A DNA stretch of 11,063 nt from Deltaproteobacteria bacterium (GTDB lineage Bacteria; Bdellovibrionota; UBA1018; UBA923), in the NCBI GenBank assembly GCA_016194795.1, contig JACQAX010000022.1:1-11063 (forward strand), read 5' to 3'. The position numbers were made by a program, and so were the translations under genes. The notes below the pieces were generated by a model, which was given only the letters and a program-made list of their open reading frames with translations, did no database searches and had not been told where the DNA came from. This document shows positions 1 through 5,076 of the stretch, in pieces (the stretch's first letter is position 1; every line of letters begins with the position of its first letter).

Positions 1-2
1 CA

Positions 3-110
3 GCTCCGTCAGCTGCTGAGCTCCCGGACTTCGAAGAGATCGTCCTGAAGCCACCGCCCCTTGACACTCCCTTCCCTTCAGAGCCCTCTAAATCGCCCTA
101 TGGCGACTAA
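3..110 (+). CDS. C-terminal tail of a gene entering from the left edge
   Basis: An open frame runs from the window edge to a TAA at 108-110. It encodes about 35 residues rich in Pro, Ser and acidic residues (for example APSAAELPDFEEIVLKPPP). The other two forward frames are closed by position 48. The TAA overlaps the stop codon of the convergent TM2 gene by two bases, a tight tail-to-tail arrangement typical of real neighbouring genes. The visible part holds no recognisable domain, so no function can be given. It could also be a chance open frame, because only 36 codons are visible. Confidence 0.4.
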   Translation, partial: APSAAELPDFEEIVLKPPPLDTPFPSEPSKSPYGD

Positions 111-454
111 GCCGCTTCGGACCCAGTGGAAGGCGTATTTGCACCCGAACGCATTGCGCGGATTTTAACGACAATCTCCTGCGCCTTCTGCTCATTATAT
201 TCCTTTACCCGGCCGCTCATCAGAAACAGCTCGATAAATGCAGCAAGAGCTGGAATGAACGTCCAACAGAACAGAAGATAGAGCACTCCTGTTCCGACGT
301 TGCCCATGTAAAAATGATGGCCGCCTACACCGCCCAGAAATAGCGCAAGCAAGACCCCGGTTGTACCGTCCTTCCGAATCGCATTGAATTCGGTTTGAAA
401 AATGAGCTTTTCGGAGTCGGAAAGATCCTTCATCAACATCATGTTATCTAACAT
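107..454 (-). CDS. TM2-domain membrane protein
   Basis: A 115-residue inner-membrane protein. Residues 41-51 carry the TM2 signature GGVGGHHFYMG between two hydrophobic segments at about 32-42 and 54-78, the standard TM2 two-helix hairpin. The short N-terminus is charged. The C-terminal 35 residues are a hydrophilic basic tail (EYNEQKAQEIVVKIRAMRSG). TM2 proteins have no single known biochemical role; the domain is a small membrane module found across bacteria and eukaryotes. The first ATG is chosen because a good Shine-Dalgarno (TAGGAG, six bases before the ATG on the minus strand) sits at the right distance. Met codons 5, 6 and 8 are possible alternatives. The start codon lies in a short dyad, ATGTTA-TC-TAACAT, at 441-454. 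The gene is divergent from the M50 protease, with 205 bp between them. Confidence 0.85.
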   Translation of the reverse strand: MLDNMMLMKDLSDSEKLIFQTEFNAIRKDGTTGVLLALFLGGVGGHHFYMGNVGTGVLYLLFCWTFIPALAAFIELFLMSGRVKEYNEQKAQEIVVKIRAMRSGANTPSTGSEAA

Positions 455-659
455 AGGCCGCTCCTACGTCGTACGAGGGTCGCCAGAGAACGAAGCATGT
501 GAGGCCCGCCTTTCCGCAGAAATGTTTTTCGTAAGTTACACTTCGGCAGAAAAAGCCGGTCGCTTGACGCGTGGGTTATCAACCTGTGGATAACCCGAGC
601 AACACTTTCGTTCAGCTCGCTAGCGTCACTCTGGCCACCAACTTGCACCAACCCCCGAC
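455..659. promoter_or_regulatory. Divergent intergenic region between TM2 and M50 protease genes
   Basis: This 205-bp region must hold the promoters of the TM2 gene (leftward) and the M50 protease gene (rightward). Its main visible element is the DnaA-box-like dyad at 574-595. A TTGACG at 564-569 followed, 19 bases on, by GATAAC at 589-594 could be a rightward sigma70-type promoter whose -10 element lies inside the dyad; the long spacer makes this weak. The Shine-Dalgarno of the TM2 gene is at its left end. No Shine-Dalgarno is visible before the protease ATG. Short open frames crossing the region have no coding character. Confidence 0.4.
574..595. promoter_or_regulatory. Dyad containing a perfect DnaA box (TGTGGATAA)
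   Basis: GGTTATC at 574-580 and GATAACC at 589-595 are exact inverted repeats. Over the full 22 bp, 9 of 11 base pairs match. The right half contains TGTGGATAA (585-593), the exact complement of the classical DnaA box TTATCCACA. The left half is a degenerate copy, TTATCAACC. The geometry, two head-to-head 9-mers with no spacer, is the same as the dyad at 2406-2423. It may be a DnaA site or the operator of another dimeric regulator; sequence alone does not decide. Confidence 0.55.
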
Positions 660-1763
660 ATGCACCGCCAACGCGGCTGGAAACTAGCAACCATCCGGGG
701 GATCGATCTAAGGCTGGACGTCAGCCTGATCTTTCTGCTCATCTACGTCGTCTTCGTAGCCTCGGCTCGCTTCCCCGTGATTGCCGAAAGCGCCGGCATC
801 GACCCCGTGCTCCTCCGCTGGGGGCCGGTAAGCTGGGGAATCCTTTTCGCGATCGGTCTTTTCACCTCGGTCGTGCTCCACGAGCTGGGCCATTCGTTCG
901 TGGCCCAAGCCGCAAACATCAAAGTGAAAAGCATCACGCTCATGATGCTGGGCGGAGTGTCGTCGATCGAGCGGCTGCCGGAGGATCGCCCTTACTTCGA
1001 GTTCAAGCTCGCGATCGCAGGTCCTTTGGTGAGCTTCGGCATCGCGGCGCTGCTCTACGCGGTCCGAATGAAAGCACCCTACTCGCCCAGTATTTTCTTT
1101 TTTTCGTACTGGCTGGGAAACGCGAATCTCGCGCTCGGCATCTTCAATCTGCTGCCGGCCTTTCCGCTCGACGGCGGCCGCGCGTTGCGCTCGCTGCTCA
1201 CGGCCAGAAAAGGGGTGATCCGCGGCACGCAGATCTCGGTGAGCGTGAGCAAGGTACTCGCCATTATTCTGGGCGCTCTTGGTTTCTTCCAGTTCAACCT
1301 CTTGCTCATGCTGATCGCCTTCTTCGTCTACGTCACGGCGCAAAGCGAGCTGAACCTGCTGCTTACCCGAGGGCTTCTTCGCGGCATCTCGGCCGGACAG
1401 GTCGTTGACCGCATCGCGCCGATCGACGAAAACCTCTCGCTCGACTCGGTCGTCACGCAGATGACGACGACGCGAAACACCGTGCTGCCCGTCGCGACGG
1501 CATCGGGCGAGCCGGCGCTCATCGGCCTGGCGCAGGTGACCGCAGTGCCGCGAGCGCTCTGGTCGACGAAGCGCGTCCATGACGTCATGCTCGAGGCCCC
1601 CAAGGTGCTCGACGCGAAAGACCCGATCGCGCAGATCCTGCCCGAGATTCTCGCGACTCCGGTTGGCGCGCTGCCGGTGCGCGAGGACGGACGCGTGATC
1701 GGCGTCGTCAAATACACGAGCTTGGCCGAGCTGCTGCAGCTGAAGAACCTCGAGGCCGCCTAG
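660..1763 (+). CDS. Site-2-type intramembrane zinc metalloprotease (M50) with CBS repeats
   Basis: A 367-residue polytopic membrane protease of the M50 family (SpoIVFB/Rip3-like layout). The zinc-binding motif HELGH is at residues 74-78 (H74, E75, H78). The second metal-binding motif, NLLPAFPLDGG, is at 163-173 with D171 as third ligand. Four to six hydrophobic segments lie at about 20-34, 57-82, 115-134, 143-165 and 197-226. From about residue 245 to the end there is a soluble region in the pattern of two CBS repeats (RIAPIDENLSLDSVVTQM, then KVLDAKDPIAQILPEI), which in this family are thought to gate proteolysis through adenine-nucleotide binding. Such enzymes cut transmembrane substrates, often anti-sigma factors; none is encoded nearby. 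The ATG is the only start before an upstream stop at 621, yet no Shine-Dalgarno precedes it. The gene ends 7 bp from the convergent DUF2939 gene. Confidence 0.92.
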   Translation: MHRQRGWKLATIRGIDLRLDVSLIFLLIYVVFVASARFPVIAESAGIDPVLLRWGPVSWGILFAIGLFTSVVLHELGHSFVAQAANIKVKSITLMMLGGVSSIERLPEDRPYFEFKLAIAGPLVSFGIAALLYAVRMKAPYSPSIFFFSYWLGNANLALGIFNLLPAFPLDGGRALRSLLTARKGVIRGTQISVSVSKVLAIILGALGFFQFNLLLMLIAFFVYVTAQSELNLLLTRGLLRGISAGQVVDRIAPIDENLSLDSVVTQMTTTRNTVLPVATASGEPALIGLAQVTAVPRALWSTKRVHDVMLEAPKVLDAKDPIAQILPEILATPVGALPVREDGRVIGVVKYTSLAELLQLKNLEAA

Positions 1764-1770
1764 TTAACGA

Positions 1771-2385
1771 TCACTTGCCCGTCACGAGAGTGACGAGATT
1801 AGACACGTCAGTCAGCTGCCAGCTCCCATCAGCCAGCTCCCGCATCTTGAGATCAACGGCAACCGAGCTCTTGCCATCGGCTCCGGCGACTCCAAACGAA
1901 ACCGAAGCGGCCGGGCCATCGCGACGAACGTTCAAAAGACCCGCCCAGTCGACGTTCTTGAACGCCAAGCTGGCGGTCACGGCGCCACCGATGGAAAGAC
2001 CGGGAACGAAGTTCGACGTCTCGACCTTCTGCAACGATCCGGTGTCGACGAACGAAAGCACCTGCTGCCGGAACAGCTGAGTGAGCTGAGGCTTGAGAAA
2101 CTGCACGGTCCCGGCGGCGATGCCGCGGCCTACGTCCGAGGAGGACGAGCCGACGACGCGACTCACGGCCTGGTCGACGAGATTGTTTCCGAGCGCGTCG
2201 AGATCGACGTATTTCAAAAACGTCTCGCGGTCGTGGTTCTTGACGGCGAAGGCGATCTTGACGAGCGAGTAGGTGGGGCTGTGGATAACTTGCCAGTACG
2301 CAAACCCGCCGCCGACCACGAAGAGAACTCCGAGCGTGATCGCGACTCGCTTGGGCCAGGAAAGATTTTTCACCCACTTCCGCAT
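1771..2385 (-). CDS. DUF2939-like membrane-anchored protein
   Basis: A 204-residue protein with a short basic N-terminus (MRKWVKNLSWPKR), one transmembrane helix at about 14-31, and a soluble domain presumably facing the periplasm. The stretch SPTYSLVKIAFAVKNHDRET followed by FLKYVDLDAL just after the helix matches the usual start of DUF2939 proteins (a short helix, then a conserved VD). The C-terminal half is beta-rich and ends in a typical 'DGSWQLTDVSNL' strand pattern. No function is known for the family. I place the start at 2385, where GAAAAAGAAG lies five bases upstream, rather than at an in-frame ATG ten codons earlier (2415), which falls inside the 2406-2423 dyad and would add MWISDEKEVS before the basic anchor. 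The gene is divergent from the secreted kinase-like gene. Confidence 0.75.
   Translation of the reverse strand: MRKWVKNLSWPKRVAITLGVLFVVGGGFAYWQVIHSPTYSLVKIAFAVKNHDRETFLKYVDLDALGNNLVDQAVSRVVGSSSSDVGRGIAAGTVQFLKPQLTQLFRQQVLSFVDTGSLQKVETSNFVPGLSIGGAVTASLAFKNVDWAGLLNVRRDGPAASVSFGVAGADGKSSVAVDLKMRELADGSWQLTDVSNLVTLVTGK
2280..2288 (-). promoter_or_regulatory. DnaA box inside the DUF2939 gene
   Basis: TGTGGATAA on the plus strand, a perfect TTATCCACA on the minus strand, occurs within codons for V-I-H-S of the DUF2939 protein. With the following C it shares the 10-mer TGTGGATAAC with the two intergenic dyads. No inverted partner is present, so it is a single box. It may be fortuitous, but this AT-rich 9-mer is rare by chance in GC-rich DNA. 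Confidence 0.4.
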
Positions 2386-2402
2386 AGATACTTCTTTTTC
2401 GT

Positions 2403-2436
2403 CACTTATCCACATGTGGATAACCCCCGATAAGTG
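2403..2436. promoter_or_regulatory. Nested dyads with two head-to-head DnaA boxes between divergent genes
   Basis: Positions 2406-2423 form a perfect 18-bp palindrome, TTATCCACATGTGGATAA, which is two perfect DnaA boxes abutting head to head. A second inverted repeat encloses it: CACTTATC at 2403-2410 pairs with GATAAGTG at 2429-2436. The whole block fills most of the 56 bp between the chosen start of the DUF2939 gene and the ATG of the kinase-like gene, so a protein bound here could control both. Whether the protein is DnaA or another dimeric repressor cannot be told from sequence. Confidence 0.65.
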
Positions 2437-2441
2437 AGGAG
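2437..2441 (+). promoter_or_regulatory. Shine-Dalgarno abutting the start codon of the kinase-like gene
   Basis: AGGAG directly touches the ATG at 2442, with no spacer, where 5-9 bases are normal. No in-frame alternative start exists close by, and the signal peptide requires a start here. Initiation may therefore be inefficient or independent of this motif. Confidence 0.35.
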
Positions 2442-3905
2442 ATGAGGGCTCGTCTCTTTCTAGGCATTTTCTTCCTCTTCGTGGCGTCGGCGCAGGCCGC
2501 CCCGCGCTTTTGCGAGGAGCAGCTCGAGGCGCCGCCGTGGGGGTTTACCCGCCCGAGCCGCGCCGTTGATGCCGTGTCGGAGGTGGAACGCACCGAGCTC
2601 GACAACCTTCGCGCCGAGGCGACCCGGCTCGAGGAGGCGGCCGAAAAACGCCGAAGCCAGTCAAGCGCTGCCGAACACAAGAGCCCCGACGCCTCCGACC
2701 TGCTCTACCGCCAGTCCCGGGAGCTCGACGCCCAGGCGCGTGCGCTTCGCGACCGCATCGCGGCCACGCTCGAAAAACACGATGGCCTTCGCCCACGGGA
2801 AGACGGCTTCGACGACATTGTCAGAAAGCTGGGCGAGCTGAAGTCGACCCAAGATGGCGCCGCGCGCATGGGACGCGAAGCCCCGCGCCCGATCGCGCTG
2901 GCTCGCCTGGGGCTTGCCGAAGCCGTGCTGCGCTACCACCGCCCCGACCTGCTCGAGCAGTTTCAAACCTTCGTGCGCGACCAGTGCCGCCTCGACTACA
3001 ACCGCATCCTCACGCTCGATCGCGCGCGCGAGATGGACGACGCCGACCTGAAAGCCAAGGCCGACGCCCTCGCCCCGCTCTTCTCGCGCAAAAGCCTCGA
3101 AACCCTTTTCGCGAGCGGGCTCGTGACGAGCCCCGCACACCCGCTTCCGAGGAGCTTTGACTTTCTGCCCGAGAAAACGGCCGTCGAAGACAGCGCGGAA
3201 GCGCCGCCGATCAAGCTCTCCGACCTCGAGGCCGTCTACGGCCGCGAGGTGACAGTGACGACGTCAGCCGGCGAGCTGCACTTCGAGCCCCGCACCTATC
3301 GCTATCCGACCGAGGCCTCGAAGCTCTCGTCGCGCGAGATGGCCGAGGCCGTGCTCGCGCGCCACTTCGGAAAGCCGGTCACCCTCGTCGAGATCGCCAG
3401 GCATGGCGCCTTTCGGCGCATCTATCGGCACCCATTCGACGCAAACAAGGTGATCAAGGTTTATGACACGAGCGTGGACGGCGTGCCGCCGGCGCTCATC
3501 GTGCACACGATCCAGCACGAGCTGGGGCTCGAGGGGCTGCTCACCGGCCTTGGGTTTCGCGTAGCGCACATCGACCCCTCGGCGCCCGAGCTGCTCGACT
3601 ACGGCATCATTATACAGGACCGCAACCCGGGCCAGGAAGTGCGCGAGCGCTACCCTGAAGGGGTGAATCCGCAGAAGCCGCCCACGCTGGCGTGGAAGCA
3701 TTTCATCGATCGCATCGAGCGCCTCAAAAAAGTCGAGCACGAGCTCGAGGCGTCGCAACAGAACGAAGGCTTGGGGCCGCTTCCCCACCTCGGTTACTCG
3801 GATCCGCTCGACGGAAACAAGCGCACCGGTGGCGTGGTCGACCGCAGCGGTCGCAATCTCATGATCGAGGATGATTCGCTCGAGCCGATGTTCGTCGACT
3901 GGTAG
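2442..3905 (+). CDS. Secreted protein with coiled coil and C-terminal minimal kinase-like fold
   Basis: A 487-residue protein that I cannot assign to a named family. Residues 1-20 are a Sec signal peptide (MRARLFLGIFFLFVASAQAA). Residues 45-115 are charged and helical, probably coiled coil. Residues 120-240 are also helical. From about 305 the sequence follows a protein-kinase plan: GAFRRIYRHPFDANKVIKVYD (322-342) resembles the glycine-rich strand pair and the strand with the ATP-contacting lysine (K339). A helix with E360 and E364 could supply the salt-bridge glutamate. YGIIIQDRNPG (387-397) resembles the hinge. D467 and N472 in VVDRSGRNLMI have the catalytic-loop Asp-x4-Asn spacing. D486, in FVDW, stands where the DFG aspartate belongs. 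The protein ends one residue later, so activation segment and distal C-lobe are absent, as in minimal kinases such as HopBF1. Kinase activity is inference; a pseudokinase is possible. It is divergent from the DUF2939 gene. Confidence 0.85.
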   Translation: MRARLFLGIFFLFVASAQAAPRFCEEQLEAPPWGFTRPSRAVDAVSEVERTELDNLRAEATRLEEAAEKRRSQSSAAEHKSPDASDLLYRQSRELDAQARALRDRIAATLEKHDGLRPREDGFDDIVRKLGELKSTQDGAARMGREAPRPIALARLGLAEAVLRYHRPDLLEQFQTFVRDQCRLDYNRILTLDRAREMDDADLKAKADALAPLFSRKSLETLFASGLVTSPAHPLPRSFDFLPEKTAVEDSAEAPPIKLSDLEAVYGREVTVTTSAGELHFEPRTYRYPTEASKLSSREMAEAVLARHFGKPVTLVEIARHGAFRRIYRHPFDANKVIKVYDTSVDGVPPALIVHTIQHELGLEGLLTGLGFRVAHIDPSAPELLDYGIIIQDRNPGQEVRERYPEGVNPQKPPTLAWKHFIDRIERLKKVEHELEASQQNEGLGPLPHLGYSDPLDGNKRTGGVVDRSGRNLMIEDDSLEPMFVDW

Positions 3906-3939
3906 AGGCTTTGCATAGCGCTTGCATAAGTGGCTCGTC

Positions 3940-4302
3940 ATGAACAAACGAACCCTCAACGTCGTCACGGCGGCTACCTTCGCGCTCCTTTCTATTTTCG
4001 AGCTCGTTCGCGCGCTTCTGGGACACGCCTGGCCCGGCTACAGCGCGTTGGGCAATCTCGTCGACGTGGTGCACATCCCCTGCTGGACGGCTGCGGCGGT
4101 CGGGCTCTTTCTTCGCCGGTCTTGGGGCTACGCGTTCGCGGCGCTCTCGACCATCCTGGTCTTTACGCATGGCGTGGGCATCAACGCGGGTGGCTCAAAG
4201 TCGGCGTCGTGGTGCTGGTGCCGGACGTGCTGCTTGGGCCGCTCGCCGGCGCGCGCTGCGACGGGAACATGTCGGGCGGGCTTGGGTCCTGACTGTTGTT
4301 GA
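3940..4302 (+). CDS. Small polytopic membrane protein, apparently frameshifted near its 3' end
   Basis: From the ATG at 3940 the frame encodes three hydrophobic helices at about residues 8-26, 37-62 and 64-84 (for example LNVVTAATFALLSIFELV and YAFAALSTILVFTHGVGI). No named family is recognised. A TTG six codons upstream is possible but has no ribosome site. After ...GVGINAGG, at about 4190, the frame changes character to an unlikely Cys-rich tail (SKSASWCWCRTCC...). The frame one base back reads WLKVGVVVLVPDVLLGPLAG and stops at 4290-4292, a plausible fourth helix. One missing base near the GGG of GCGGGTGG (about 4184-4191) would join the two into a protein of about 117 residues. The 3' end overlaps the convergent gene at 4181-4585 by about 110 bp. 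The break could be a real mutation or a sequencing error. Confidence 0.55.
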   Translation: MNKRTLNVVTAATFALLSIFELVRALLGHAWPGYSALGNLVDVVHIPCWTAAAVGLFLRRSWGYAFAALSTILVFTHGVGINAGGSKSASWCWCRTCCLGRSPARAATGTCRAGLGPDCC

Positions 4303-4585
4303 CGCCATTGTTGACACCGTTGTCGAGGCCAGGATTCGTCGTCGTGGTGCCGCCGATTCCGGTGCCAGGCGTGTTTGTGTTCAGGCCGGGCGAGTTGTTC
4401 GTCCCGGGTGACGTCGTCATGCCGGATCCTATCGCGCCAGAGCCGCTGCCGGGCGAGCCGGCGCCGGTTCCGGTGCCTGCTCCGGCACCAGCTCCGGCGC
4501 CGCCTCCGGCACCCGCCTGTCCATTGACGATCGCCGGCACGCAAAGCGCGCTAACGACAATTGCGAGAAACGCTGTTCGCTTCAT
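4181..4585 (-). CDS. Secreted Gly/Ala/Pro/Thr-rich low-complexity protein
   Basis: A 134-residue protein with a clear signal peptide (MKRTAFLAIVVSALCVPAIV, cleavage near NGQA, residues 21-24). The rest is low complexity: Gly-Ala repeats (residues 24-45), then Gly/Ser/Pro and Thr/Asn stretches such as NNSPGLNTNTPGTG, and an Asn-Asp section GLDNGVNNGVNN. No folded domain is visible. A strong Shine-Dalgarno, AGGAGG, lies 8 bases before the ATG on the minus strand, so the start is secure. The C-terminal 38 codons overlap the 3' end of the convergent small membrane gene. Both share the same wobble positions there, so codon bias cannot tell which is real, and the true C-terminus is uncertain. It may be a disordered cell-surface or periplasmic protein; no function can be claimed. 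Confidence 0.65.
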   Translation of the reverse strand: MKRTAFLAIVVSALCVPAIVNGQAGAGGGAGAGAGAGTGTGAGSPGSGSGAIGSGMTTSPGTNNSPGLNTNTPGTGIGGTTTTNPGLDNGVNNGVNNSQDPSPPDMFPSQRAPASGPSSTSGTSTTTPTLSHPR

Positions 4586-4613
4586 GACTTGCTCCTCCTA
4601 ATCTTTCTTCAGG

Positions 4614-4632
4614 AGGTGCAAGTGGTGCACCT
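4614..4632. repeat. Small hairpin between two leftward genes
   Basis: AGGTGCA at 4614-4620 and TGCACCT at 4626-4632 form a 7-bp stem with a 5-nt loop. It lies between the stop of the 90-residue gene (4638) and the Shine-Dalgarno of the secreted low-complexity gene. No T-run follows on either strand, so it is not a canonical terminator. It could act in mRNA processing or attenuation. Confidence 0.4.
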
Positions 4633-4637
4633 TACTA

Positions 4638-4910
4638 TCAGTAGCTGCCGGTCTTTTTGATCGACTGGTCGGCGACCTTGCTTCCGTGTTCGAACTTACC
4701 GGCGGCTTTCGAGGCGATCGAGCCCACCGTGTCGCCGATGCTCGAGTTCAACAGCGGCGTCCGGATGCCGAGGCTTTCGAGCTGGCGCTGGATCGCGAAA
4801 CGATTTCTCCACAGAAACACGCCTCCGACGACGACGCCCGCGAGCGCCGCGACCAGGCCACCGACTTTGAGAGTCGTGTCTTCGATGTCGTTCATGTCAT
4901 TGTCACGCAT
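4638..4910 (-). CDS. Small single-pass membrane protein
   Basis: A 90-residue protein with an acidic N-terminus (MRDNDMNDIEDTTLK), one transmembrane helix at about residues 16-34 (VGGLVAALAGVVVGGVFLW), then a basic stop-transfer RNRF and a soluble tail of about 55 residues that looks amphipathic (SIGDTVGSIASKAAGKFEHG). The helix is rich in small residues (GxxxG-like), which often mediates helix pairing. A strong Shine-Dalgarno (AAGGAGG, 7 bases before the ATG on the minus strand) fixes the start. No family is recognised. The layout resembles small membrane proteins with a YtxH-like tail, but that is only a resemblance. It reads in the same direction as the low-complexity secreted gene 52 bp downstream, so the two may share a transcript. 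Confidence 0.7.
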   Translation of the reverse strand: MRDNDMNDIEDTTLKVGGLVAALAGVVVGGVFLWRNRFAIQRQLESLGIRTPLLNSSIGDTVGSIASKAAGKFEHGSKVADQSIKKTGSY

Positions 4911-5076
4911 GGAAATCCCTCCTTTTGATCAGGTTAGAACTCAAGCCCTTGCAGATTTGGTACCGAGTCTCGCGCACACCCCGTGTCAGGGCGACACAGC
5001 TTCACGCCTCAAAATCATTTGTGAAAAAGCCGGCACCTCGCTTGCTAAACAAGCCTGCCGGGAGGTCCGTATTTCA
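4911..5076. promoter_or_regulatory. Divergent intergenic region upstream of the CARDB gene
   Basis: This 166-bp region separates the leftward 90-residue gene and the rightward CARDB gene. Two small dyads are present: GTGTC-AGGGC-GACAC at 4983-4997 and GCTTG-CTAAA-CAAGC at 5040-5054, the latter just before the CARDB ribosome site. A forward frame is open across the region, but it lacks coding character and runs antisense to the 90-residue gene, so I treat it as non-coding. No convincing -35/-10 pair is visible. Confidence 0.35.
5061..5066 (+). promoter_or_regulatory. Shine-Dalgarno that sets the CARDB gene start
   Basis: GGAGGT lies 10 bases before the ATG at 5077, which opens a signal peptide. 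This rules out the in-frame ATG 140 codons upstream at 4657. Confidence 0.7.

Noticed and set aside
441..454. Dyad ATGTTA-TC-TAACAT as a regulatory hairpin over the TM2 start codon
   Set aside because: A 2-nt loop cannot close such a stem, and repeated Met/Leu/Asn codons explain the symmetry.
448..690. Leftward open frame of 80 codons across the TM2/protease intergenic region
   Set aside because: It overlaps the starts of both neighbouring genes, has no ribosome site or domain, and its composition looks random.
708..1580. Long leftward open frame antisense to the protease gene
   Set aside because: It is full of Arg, Glu, Asp and His in no domain pattern, as expected for the complement of a GC-rich coding strand; the M50 motifs prove the other strand.
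4440..4520. Repeated CCGGCACC/GCTCCGG units as a DNA repeat array or CRISPR
   Set aside because: The units are short, irregular and codon-phased; they encode the Gly-Ala stretch of the secreted low-complexity protein.
4614..4632. Hairpin as an intrinsic terminator
   Set aside because: No T-run follows the stem on either strand, so only a generic hairpin is reported.
4657..5076. N-terminal extension of the CARDB gene by 140 codons
   Set aside because: It runs antisense to a well-supported small gene, and a signal peptide with a good Shine-Dalgarno begins at 5077.
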